From Actinomycetes bacterium (lineage in GTDB: Bacteria; Actinomycetota; Actinomycetes; DATJPE01): a stretch of 33,181 bases of DNA. Location of the stretch: the NCBI GenBank assembly GCA_035506535.1, contig DATJPE010000065.1:1-33181 (forward strand), read 5' to 3'. This document shows, in pieces, positions 26,912 through 33,181 of this stretch (positions within the stretch are counted from its first letter, which is position 1; every line of letters begins with the position of its first letter). Both the position numbers and the translations under genes were made by a program. The notes under the pieces are model-generated. The model saw nothing but the letters and a program-made list of their open reading frames with translations, searched no databases and had not been told where the DNA came from.

Positions 26912-27910
26912 ATGTCGGACGTCCACGCCGTGCCGGGCAGCTCGACCCGCCTGGACCGTGTCCTCAACGACCTGCTCCGTCGTTGCCCGGAGCTGCAGGC
27001 CGCTGCCGTCGTCTCCTTCGACGGGCTGCCCATGGCCTCCGCGCTGCCCCACGGCTTCGACGAGGACCGGGTGGCCGCGATGAGCGCCGCACTGCTCTCC
27101 CTCGGTGAGCGGGCATCACAGGGACTCGGCCGTGGCTCGCTGAACCAGGTGTACGTCGAGGGCGAGGAGGGCACGGTCTTCCTCGTGTCCGCCGACGACG
27201 AGGCGGTCCTCGTCGCGGTCGGCTCGCACGGTGCCAAGGTCGGCCTGCTGCTGTTCGAGGTGCGTCGCGGCGCCCTGGCGGTCGCGGAGACGCTGCGCCA
27301 CGAGGACCTCCCCGAGCCCGCCCACGGATACGTCAGCCGCGAGGTCGTCGCGCCGATGCCCGTGCACGTCGCCGGGCACGAGCCCGAGCCGGCCCACGAG
27401 ACCGCGGCCGTCGCGACCCCGGTCGTCGAGGCACCAGTCGTCGAGGCACCAGTCGTCGAGGCACCCGCTGTGGAGTCCCCGGCGGAGGAGCCGGTGTTCG
27501 TCGCGGCCCCGGCCGTGGAGTCGCCCGTGGAGCCGACCTTCGCCTCGGCCCCCGCGCAGCCCGTCGAGCCGGTGTTCGTCGCCGCACCCGTCGTGGAGGA
27601 GCCGGTCGCCGAGGCAGAGGCGGTCCCGGTCGTGCCGTCGTACGGCCCGCCGGTGCACACCCCGTCCTACTCGAACCTGCACGAGACTCCGACGTACCCG
27701 ACCTACAACGGGCAGCCCGCCGACGACGCGGACGTCGACGATGACGACCCGTTGCCGGTGGGCGAGGTGCCGCCGGTCGGGACCTACCAGGACCAGCCCG
27801 CTGCCCAGCCCGTCCCGGCGCCTTCCGGCGAGCTCGGCAGCTGGGCGACCTTCACCCCCGGCGGCTCGCTGAGCGCGCCCAGCTCGCAGGGGCTCGACCC
27901 CTGGAGCTGA
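26912..27910 (+). CDS. Roadblock/LC7 (MglB/CvnB-like) domain protein with disordered tail
   Basis: Residues about 8-120 form a Roadblock/LC7 domain (VLNDLLRRCPELQAAAVVS, FDGLPMAS, LNQVYVEGEEGTVFLVS, VLVAVGSHGAKVGLLLFEV), the fold that regulates small GTPases such as MglA or the CvnD proteins of Streptomyces conservons. The remaining roughly 210 residues are rich in Pro, Ala, Val and Glu with repeats of VVEAP and VFVAAP, then a Tyr/Pro stretch, and are probably disordered. The ATG has GGAGGG eight bases upstream. It is the first gene of an operon with the DUF4388 protein and the GTPase, so I infer that it regulates that GTPase or helps assemble the complex. Confidence 0.85.
   Translation: MSDVHAVPGSSTRLDRVLNDLLRRCPELQAAAVVSFDGLPMASALPHGFDEDRVAAMSAALLSLGERASQGLGRGSLNQVYVEGEEGTVFLVSADDEAVLVAVGSHGAKVGLLLFEVRRGALAVAETLRHEDLPEPAHGYVSREVVAPMPVHVAGHEPEPAHETAAVATPVVEAPVVEAPVVEAPAVESPAEEPVFVAAPAVESPVEPTFASAPAQPVEPVFVAAPVVEEPVAEAEAVPVVPSYGPPVHTPSYSNLHETPTYPTYNGQPADDADVDDDDPLPVGEVPPVGTYQDQPAAQPVPAPSGELGSWATFTPGGSLSAPSSQGLDPWS
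27422..27466 (+). repeat. 15-bp triplicate coding repeat (VVEAP)
   Basis: Three consecutive 15-base units, GTCGTCGAGGCACCA with minor change, encode VVEAP three times in the linker of the Roadblock protein. The period is a multiple of three, so copy number can vary without a frameshift. Confidence 0.85.
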
Positions 27911-27958
27911 CCTGCCCCCCTCCCGCACCACCCACACCCACGACACGACGGAGCTGAC

Positions 27959-29503
27959 GTGAAGTTCGAGGGCTCACTCGACGCGTTCAGCCTCCCGGAC
28001 ATCTTCCAGCTGCTGAGCTTCACGAAGAAGTCCGGCGGGCTGAGGTTGCGCAATGGGCGTGGCGAGGGCGTCGTCTGGTTCCTCGAGGGATCGGTCACCG
28101 GGGCCACCTCCGACGTCGCCCACCAGGCACTAGCCCGTCGCGTCGTGGGCATGGGTTTGGCCGATGCCGACGCGGTCCGTGCGGCCGCCGAGCGGGCGGC
28201 CGACGGGCAGGTCGGCGTCGCCCGGGCGTTGCTCGACGCTGGTGCCGTCGACGCCGAGGTGCTGCGCGCGGCGGTCATCGCCCAGGTCGGCGACGCGGTC
28301 AGCGAGCTGCTGCGCTGGACGACCGGGGACTTCGCCCTCGTCGACGGAGCCAACCCCGACGACGTCGGGGTCCTCCTTGCCCCCGACGCCCTCGTGGCCG
28401 AGGCCCGGGGCCGCGCGAGCGCGTGGGAGTCGCTGTCCGAGGTGCTCCCCTCGCCCGACGTGGTCCTCGCACTGAACCCGGTGGCCCCCGAGCCCCAGAC
28501 GGTGCTCAGCGCCGAGGAGTGGGCGCTGCTCGCGCTCGTGGACGGCCGCCGTTCCGTCGGGAGCATCGTCGCCCTGACCGGCCGCGGCCAGTTCTCGGTC
28601 GTCTCCACCCTCGCCGAGCTGCTGCGCCGCGGGCTCCTCCACGCCCGTGGCGCCTCGGACCCCGTCGCGGACATGGAGTCTCTGCTGTCCCTGCTCGCGC
28701 CGCTGGAGGCCGCGCGCGCGGGCGACCTCGACTCGCCCGCACCCGCGACCTCGCAGGTGGGTGAGGTGGCGGCACGGCCGGCCCCGCCCGCCGCCGAGGC
28801 TGCCCCCGTGGTCGCCGAGCCCGTCCTGGCGCAGCCGGTCCCCGCTCCCGCCCGGGCCGAGGAGCCCGAGCCAGCACCCGAACCCGCACCCGAGCCGGCG
28901 CTGGAGCCCGACGACGCGCCCGAGCCGGCCGGCGCGGCCGCTGGGCCGTCCGAGCACAGCCCCTTCACCCCGGTCGCTCCGATGTCCGGCTGGGACGTCG
29001 ACCCGGAGCCGACCCCCAGGGCGGGGGACGAGCGCGTCGCACCCGAGCCGGCACTCGCCCAGCTCGCCTCGGAGGAGCCCGTCCCTCCGCTGCTGACCCT
29101 CGCCCTGTCCCGCCTCGACGCCCCGGCGGAGGAGCCAGTCGTCGGCGTGGTCGCCCAGGCCCAGCCGCAGCCGCTGCCCGGCCCTGGCGATGACGACCAG
29201 GCGGAGACGGCCGAAACTGTCGTCGAGCACCCCCTGCCCCGTCTGGGTGGGGCCCACGTGCCCGGCGACGTCGTACCGCCGCGCGCCGAGCCGTTCCTGC
29301 CGTCACGCCAGCCGGAGCACCCGGAGCCCCTCCCGTCGAGTGCTCGCGTGACCGCTGGCCTGGCGTCGATGCCCGCCCGGGCAGCCGTGCACGGCAGCGC
29401 CGCCGTGGCCGCCGAGCCCCAGTCGTCCTCGCTCATCGAGCGCGACCCCAGTGTCAACCGCAGCCTCCTCCTGAGGCTCATCGCAGGAGTGAGGGGGCTG
29501 TAA
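27959..29503 (+). CDS. DUF4388 (PATAN) and winged-helix protein
   Basis: A 514-residue protein. Residues 1-135 match DUF4388/PATAN: MKFEGSLDAFSLPDIFQLL, KKSGGLRLRNG, WFLEGSVTGATS, then VGDAVSELLRWTTGDFAL. About residues 180-225 look like a winged helix: SAEEWALLALVDGRRSVGSI and LAELLRRGLL. Then follow about 240 Pro/Glu/Ala-rich, probably disordered residues and a short conserved-looking C terminus, RSLLLRLIAGVRGL. PATAN domains occur in bacterial signalling proteins often linked to GTPase or two-component pathways. The GTG has GGAG five bases upstream. It sits between the Roadblock and GTPase genes, and I infer a scaffold or effector role. Confidence 0.82.
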   Translation: MKFEGSLDAFSLPDIFQLLSFTKKSGGLRLRNGRGEGVVWFLEGSVTGATSDVAHQALARRVVGMGLADADAVRAAAERAADGQVGVARALLDAGAVDAEVLRAAVIAQVGDAVSELLRWTTGDFALVDGANPDDVGVLLAPDALVAEARGRASAWESLSEVLPSPDVVLALNPVAPEPQTVLSAEEWALLALVDGRRSVGSIVALTGRGQFSVVSTLAELLRRGLLHARGASDPVADMESLLSLLAPLEAARAGDLDSPAPATSQVGEVAARPAPPAAEAAPVVAEPVLAQPVPAPARAEEPEPAPEPAPEPALEPDDAPEPAGAAAGPSEHSPFTPVAPMSGWDVDPEPTPRAGDERVAPEPALAQLASEEPVPPLLTLALSRLDAPAEEPVVGVVAQAQPQPLPGPGDDDQAETAETVVEHPLPRLGGAHVPGDVVPPRAEPFLPSRQPEHPEPLPSSARVTAGLASMPARAAVHGSAAVAAEPQSSSLIERDPSVNRSLLLRLIAGVRGL

Positions 29504-29508
29504 CGGAC

Positions 29509-30087
29509 ATGGCAACCGGGAGGATCCGCCGTCGTCACGGCGGCCAGGCCGTGAAGATCGTCGTCACGGGGCCGTTCGCCGCGGGCAAGACCACCATGAT
29601 CCGCACCATCAGCGAGATCACCGTGCTCTCCACCGAGCGGGGCATCACCGACTCGACCCGCTCCCGCAAGGCCGAGACCACGGTCGCGATGGACTTCGGC
29701 CGGATCACCATCGACCGCGACCTCGTGCTCTACCTGTTCGGGACGCCCGGGCAGGACCGTTTCGACTTCATGTGGGAGATCCTCGGCGAGGGGATGCTCG
29801 GGTACGTCCTCATGATCGACGCCGAGCGCGAGGACTCCCTCGCCGAGGCCATCGGGATCCACGCGGCGTTCCGGCGGATGGCCCGGGTCCCCTATGTCGT
29901 CGCCCTCAACCGTGCCTCGGCGCTGGAGCCCGACGTCGAGGCACGCGTGCGCGAGGTGCTCGAGCTCGCGCCGGAGGTGGCGCTGCTGGCCTGCGACGCG
30001 ACGGACAAGGAGTCGGTCAAGGCGGTCCTGCTCGCCCTGCTGTACGCCGTCCTCGACGAGCTCGAGGCCGAGCGCGTCAGCGTCTGA
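29509..30087 (+). CDS. CvnD/MglA-like small GTPase
   Basis: A 192-residue Ras-like GTPase of the actinobacterial ATP/GTP-binding (CvnD) type. Visible are the P-loop GPFAAGKTT (21-29), G3 motif GTPGQDRF (78-85) and a G5-like CDATDK. The G4 motif NKxD is degenerate (NRAS at 134-137). MDFGRITIDRDLVLYLF is the hallmark stretch shared with conservon GTPases. The start is taken as the ATG at 29509, five bases after the DUF4388 stop. A GTG at 29551 would remove a basic 14-residue leader. It is probably switched by the Roadblock protein two genes upstream. Confidence 0.88.
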   Translation: MATGRIRRRHGGQAVKIVVTGPFAAGKTTMIRTISEITVLSTERGITDSTRSRKAETTVAMDFGRITIDRDLVLYLFGTPGQDRFDFMWEILGEGMLGYVLMIDAEREDSLAEAIGIHAAFRRMARVPYVVALNRASALEPDVEARVREVLELAPEVALLACDATDKESVKAVLLALLYAVLDELEAERVSV

Positions 30088-30107
30088 ACGTCTGGGATGC
30101 TGCGCGC

Positions 30108-30788
30108 GTGCAGTTGAACTGGCTCCTGCGCTATCAGCCGGTAGTCCGGCTGCTGGAGCAACGTCCACCAGGCACGATCCTCGACGTCGGCTCCGGATGG
30201 CACGGGCTGAGCGCGTACGTCTCCGGCGAGATCATCCAGACCGATCTGGCCTTTGCGTCGCCGACACAGCCCGTCGCGGGCTTCAGCCCGGTGCTGGTCG
30301 CCGCGAGCGCTGATGCGCTTCCCTTCACCGACGGCGCGGTGGACTGCTGCGTGAGCTTGGACATGGTCGAGCACCTCCCCGACTCCATTCGGATCTCGAG
30401 TGTGAGGGAGCTCTGCCGCGTCAGTCGCGGGGCCGTCATCATCGGCTTCCCGGTTGGCTCCGCGGCCCGCCGGGTGGACAGCGTCCTCGACCGCCTCCTG
30501 GGCGTGCTGCGTCGACCCAGCCCCGATTGGTTGATGGAGCATCTGGGCCAGGAGCGCTACCCGACGGTCGACGTGGTGGTCGACGGCTTGCCGCCCGGAT
30601 GGCGGATCTCTCGGGTCGTGGGCTCGGGGAATGTCGTTCTCCTGGCCTCGGCTGTTCTGGCGGAGGAGCTGCCCGGCACGCGCCGGGTCTGCGCGCGCCT
30701 GGAGCGACGGTGGCGTCGTCGCGGCGTGCCTCGCCTGTTCGACGGGGGGTCGACCTACCGGCGCATCTACCTGCTCGAGGCAATCTGA
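30108..30788 (+). CDS. Class I SAM-dependent methyltransferase
   Basis: A 226-residue protein with the SAM-binding motif ILDVGSGWHG (24-33), an acidic loop region TDLAFASP, ADALPFTDGAVDCCVSLD and the EHLPD motif typical of Methyltransf_11 enzymes. Substrate unknown. With a sugar aminotransferase, an acetyltransferase and a glycosyltransferase close by, a glycan, lipid-glycan or small-molecule substrate is likely. The GTG at 30108 was chosen because the N terminus VQLNWLLRYQPV fits related proteins. The frame is open upstream only through the GTPase gene. There is no Shine-Dalgarno. GATGCT lies six bases before the start and could be a -10 for a leaderless message. Confidence 0.82.
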   Translation: MQLNWLLRYQPVVRLLEQRPPGTILDVGSGWHGLSAYVSGEIIQTDLAFASPTQPVAGFSPVLVAASADALPFTDGAVDCCVSLDMVEHLPDSIRISSVRELCRVSRGAVIIGFPVGSAARRVDSVLDRLLGVLRRPSPDWLMEHLGQERYPTVDVVVDGLPPGWRISRVVGSGNVVLLASAVLAEELPGTRRVCARLERRWRRRGVPRLFDGGSTYRRIYLLEAI

Positions 30789-30821
30789 CGCCGCTTCCAC
30801 GGGATCCCGAAGCGCCAGAGG

Positions 30822-30827
30822 TACGGT
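30822..30827 (+). promoter_or_regulatory. -10 box for a probable leaderless aminotransferase mRNA
   Basis: TACGGT fits TANNNT and ends six bases before the GTG at 30834, so transcription would begin at the start codon. AGAGG about 11 bases upstream of the start is too far to be a good ribosome site. Confidence 0.5.
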
Positions 30828-30833
30828 TCACCG

Positions 30834-31955
30834 GTGTCGGAGGAGTCGAGCGGGATCCGATTCCAGCGACCCAGGATCCCCAGCCAGACCCGGATCGACA
30901 GCTACTTCGCCCAGGCTCGGGAGGCGCGCTGGTTCAGCAACTTCGGTCCTTGCGTGTCGGAGTTCGAACAACGGGTGAGCCGTGAGTTGCTGTCCGGGTT
31001 CCCGGTCTGCTCCGTCGGGAACGCCACGCTTGGGCTCATGGTCGCGCTACGAGCGGTCCTGGGTGAGCCCTGCGCCGGTCGTGACCGAGTCCTGGTGCCC
31101 TCGTTCACGTTCGTCGGATCACTCGCGGCAGTCGTGTGGTCAGGCTTCAGGCCTCAGTTCGTCGATGTCGACCCCGACGACTGGCAACCGTCACCGCAGT
31201 CGCTACGGGCGGCAGGGAACGATGAGCGCTTGGCCGGCGCGCTGCTCACGACGACGTTCGGGACGCCGTGGACCCCCGATCGCGAATCTGAGATCCGCGA
31301 CGCGCTGGACGATCATTCGCTTCCTCTCGTGCTCGACTCCGCGGCAGGGCTGGGCAGCTGCGCACCGTCGGGACGTACGGGGTCGGCGACTGTGTACAGC
31401 CTCCATGCCACCAAGCCCTTCGCGGTGGGAGAGGGTGGGCTGATCTGCTCTCCTGACTCCGACGTGGTGCGTCGGTCGAGGCAGTTGTCCAACTTCGGCT
31501 TTGACGAGGACCACGGGCTCGGCGCCGAGGTCGGTATCAACGCAAAGCTCTCGGAGATCCACGGAGCCATCGGGCTGGCGGTGCTGGACGAGTTCCCGAC
31601 GCAGCTGGTCCAACGGCGCAATCGGGCTCTTGAGCTGTTGGAGGAGGTGAGCTCGTACGGGCTTCGCCCGCAACTGGGTCACGCGAGATCGACGTTTCAG
31701 TTCCTGCCGATGCTGTGCGCGGATCACCACCACCGCGCCACCTTGCTGGACCTTGCCCAACGTTCCCGAGTCCAAGTACGCGCCTACTTCGACCCGCCGA
31801 TGCATCGCGTACCTGCGTTCCGGGCCGACGTGGACGGCGAGCTTCCCGTCACCGAGGACCTTGCGGCGCGCATCGTGTGCCTGCCCATGGCCGATGATCT
31901 CAGCGAGGAGGAGTCGGCCGCCATCGCGGCCGTCTGCCGACGGGCGCGAGGCTAG
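30834..31955 (+). CDS. DegT/DnrJ/EryC1/StrS-family sugar aminotransferase
   Basis: A PLP enzyme that normally transfers an amino group to a keto sugar nucleotide. It has 373 residues, normal for the family. The N terminus shows YFAQAREARWFSNFGPCVSEFE. Further on are the SFTFVGSLAAVVWSG stretch, VDVDPDDWQP, LDSAAGLGS (PLP aspartate region), and the PLP lysine K194 in HATKPFAVGEGG. The exact sugar is not readable. It faces the NeuD-like gene tail to tail. Its G+C content is visibly lower than in the window's housekeeping genes (hand count of 31441-31560 about 62%), suggesting an acquired glycan locus. Confidence 0.88.
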   Translation: MSEESSGIRFQRPRIPSQTRIDSYFAQAREARWFSNFGPCVSEFEQRVSRELLSGFPVCSVGNATLGLMVALRAVLGEPCAGRDRVLVPSFTFVGSLAAVVWSGFRPQFVDVDPDDWQPSPQSLRAAGNDERLAGALLTTTFGTPWTPDRESEIRDALDDHSLPLVLDSAAGLGSCAPSGRTGSATVYSLHATKPFAVGEGGLICSPDSDVVRRSRQLSNFGFDEDHGLGAEVGINAKLSEIHGAIGLAVLDEFPTQLVQRRNRALELLEEVSSYGLRPQLGHARSTFQFLPMLCADHHHRATLLDLAQRSRVQVRAYFDPPMHRVPAFRADVDGELPVTEDLAARIVCLPMADDLSEEESAAIAAVCRRARG

Positions 31956-32007
31956 CGTCCTGCGTCCCACGCCGGTTGACCCCGCGAGAACGACGCACGC
32001 GGAACGC

Positions 32008-32628
32008 TTAGATCGGGCGAGCCGGCACCCCGGCCACAACCACTCCGTCGGGCACGTCGCGGGTCACGACCGCCCCCGCGCCGACCACGCTTGCACGTCC
32101 GACCCTTCGGCCGGGAAGGATCACCGCGCCCGCGCCGAGGGTGGCGCCTGCGCCGACGCTGGCGCCACCAGTCACCCGCGCTCCCGGGCCGACCGTGGAG
32201 AATTCCGCCACATCGGCGTCGTGGCTGATCGTCGCGCCGGCGTTGATGTGCACGTGCGGCCCGACGCGCGCCCCGCTGCTGACGAAGGCGAAGGGGAAGA
32301 CCACGATCCCCAGCTCGCTACCGAGGCGCTCCACGACTCTCGAGAAGGTGCTCACCACGGTCACCGGTGTGAGCCCCCGCGTTTCCGCAACCGCGGCGAG
32401 GCGACGCCTGAGCTGAGGGCTTCCGACGCCACAGACGTATGCGGCCGGGCCGGCCCATGTGCAGAGCACCGGTGTCCCCTTCAACCGGGGGTCGGCCGCT
32501 GCCTGCGCCTCGAAGGCAGCCTCGACGTAGAACGCCACCAGAGTCAGCGCCGGTTCACGCCCCGGCTCGTCGATGATGTCGCGGATCTCCCGTGCGTGGC
32601 CGCCCGCACCCACCACAACGACTCGCAT
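32008..32628 (-). CDS. NeuD/PglD-type sugar O/N-acetyltransferase
   Basis: A 206-residue transferase of the sialic-acid O-acetyltransferase NeuD / PglD family. The N-terminal Rossmann-like part begins MRVVVVGAGGHARE (GAGGHAR at 7-13). The C-terminal part is a left-handed beta helix made of hexapeptide repeats (ARVGPHVHINAGATIS, GASVGAGATLGAGAVI) ending VVAGVPARPI. Such enzymes use acetyl-CoA on amino sugars, often made by DegT aminotransferases like the facing gene. The ATG at 32628 has GAGGAG just upstream. The glycosyltransferase gene ends nine bases before it, so the two are one operon. Sugar identity unknown. Confidence 0.9.
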   Translation of the reverse strand: MRVVVVGAGGHAREIRDIIDEPGREPALTLVAFYVEAAFEAQAAADPRLKGTPVLCTWAGPAAYVCGVGSPQLRRRLAAVAETRGLTPVTVVSTFSRVVERLGSELGIVVFPFAFVSSGARVGPHVHINAGATISHDADVAEFSTVGPGARVTGGASVGAGATLGAGAVILPGRRVGRASVVGAGAVVTRDVPDGVVVAGVPARPI

Positions 32629-32637
32629 GCCGGCTCC

Positions 32638-33181
32638 TCAGTAGTGCCGGTACGTGACGTTGTCGTGGAAACCGATGCGCACACCTGCCGCGCGCATCCG
32701 CTTCCACAGGTTCCAGTCGGCGGGTTCTCCCAGGCGCCAGCAGGTGTCGCTCATCCGGAAGAAGCGCAGGCCCGCGCTGTACAGGACGCTGCCGTGCGAG
32801 ATGGAACCTTCGCGAAGGCGTGGACGCCCTACGACCCGCCAACCCCCTCCTTCGCACGCGAGCAGCGCCTTGCTGTGGACCATTTCGTGGCGTCCCAGCT
32901 TCGCGGTCGCCAGGAGCTCCTCGACGTGGGTGGGGGTGAATTCGTCATCGTCGTCGCACGGCGCGATCCAGTCTCCGCGGGCCAAGGTGAGGGCCGCGTT
33001 CATGGGATGAACGCCAGCCACGCGCCAGAGGTTCAGGGGATCACGCGGATACGTGCCGCGTCGAGGCAGGTTGACGAACCGGATCCGTGAGTCGGCAACG
33101 CTCTCGACCGCACGAGAGGTCGCCTCGTCGCACGCGTCACCCACCACGAGGACCTCGATGCGTTCGTAGGTCTGGGCCAGG
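32638..33181 (-). CDS. GT2-like glycosyltransferase, 5-prime end beyond window
   Basis: The visible 180 or so residues are the C-terminal part of a family 2 glycosyltransferase. The frame is open to the window edge, with QTYERIEVLVVGDACDEAT at the edge, the typical nucleotide-sugar-binding strand. Next come NLPRRGTYPRDPLN, NAALTLARGDWIAPCDDDDEF, shortened here to its key DDDD acidic cluster that would bind the metal, and later GSVLYSAGL and WNLWKRMRAAGVRIGF. The true start lies past 33181. It is upstream of the acetyltransferase in the same operon. Donor and acceptor are unknown. Confidence 0.85.
   Translation of the reverse strand, partial: LAQTYERIEVLVVGDACDEATSRAVESVADSRIRFVNLPRRGTYPRDPLNLWRVAGVHPMNAALTLARGDWIAPCDDDDEFTPTHVEELLATAKLGRHEMVHSKALLACEGGGWRVVGRPRLREGSISHGSVLYSAGLRFFRMSDTCWRLGEPADWNLWKRMRAAGVRIGFHDNVTYRHY

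Noticed and set aside
31956-32007. Terminator between the converging aminotransferase and NeuD-like genes
   Set aside because: Only a six-base TGCGTC/GACGCA match with a long loop is present, which is too weak to call.

Overview
The window is about 33 kb of very G+C-rich DNA from an actinobacterium. Supporting signs are frequent GTG starts, overlapping GTGA/ATGA junctions, TANNNT-type -10 boxes directly before leaderless starts, Gram-positive LexA boxes, and a classic actinobacterial gene order (ruvCAB, yajC-secDF, apt, relA, a cyclophilin, hisS, aspS, rarA, alaS, ruvX, mltG, aroE). I would not place it below class level from sequence alone. I recognise no tRNA, rRNA, phage, plasmid, IS element or CRISPR array.

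Region 1 (1-8422): a short repeat-rich start, an MprF/LysX-like DUF2156 membrane protein that appears to start at CTG, an SOS-controlled ruvC-ruvA-ruvB cluster, the accessory Sec genes yajC-secD-secF, and apt. Region 2 (8423-15386): relA on the + strand faces a two-gene minus-strand operon (membrane-anchored cyclophilin, then a DUF349 protein). A strong bidirectional hairpin and an eight-copy 16-bp minisatellite separate them. A metallo-beta-lactamase-fold hydrolase and hisS follow on the + strand.

Region 3 (15387-21769): an Rv2578c-like radical SAM protein with a mini-intein at the third cysteine of its iron-sulfur motif and a LexA box at its start, then aspS, rarA and a lone minus-strand DUF559-like gene. 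This region carries most copies of a 16-bp near-palindromic intergenic repeat, CGATTGMGCGGAATCG (M = A or C). I find 16 copies in five clusters (the first cluster is at the window start). Within each cluster the copies sit about 21, 41-42 or 62 bp apart, that is two, four or six helical turns. I find none inside genes. This is the least explained signal in the window.

Region 4 (21770-26796): alaS-ruvX-mltG-aroE, a compact + strand housekeeping block with overlapping or near-overlapping genes.

Region 5 (26797-33181): accessory DNA. A Roadblock/LC7 protein, a DUF4388 (PATAN)-winged-helix protein and a CvnD/MglA-like small GTPase form an operon resembling a Streptomyces conservon, but without the sensor kinase and DUF742 genes. 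After them come an SAM methyltransferase, a DegT-type sugar aminotransferase, a NeuD/PglD-type acetyltransferase and a GT2 glycosyltransferase cut by the window end. The later genes have visibly lower G+C and look like part of a surface-glycan or glycoconjugate locus.
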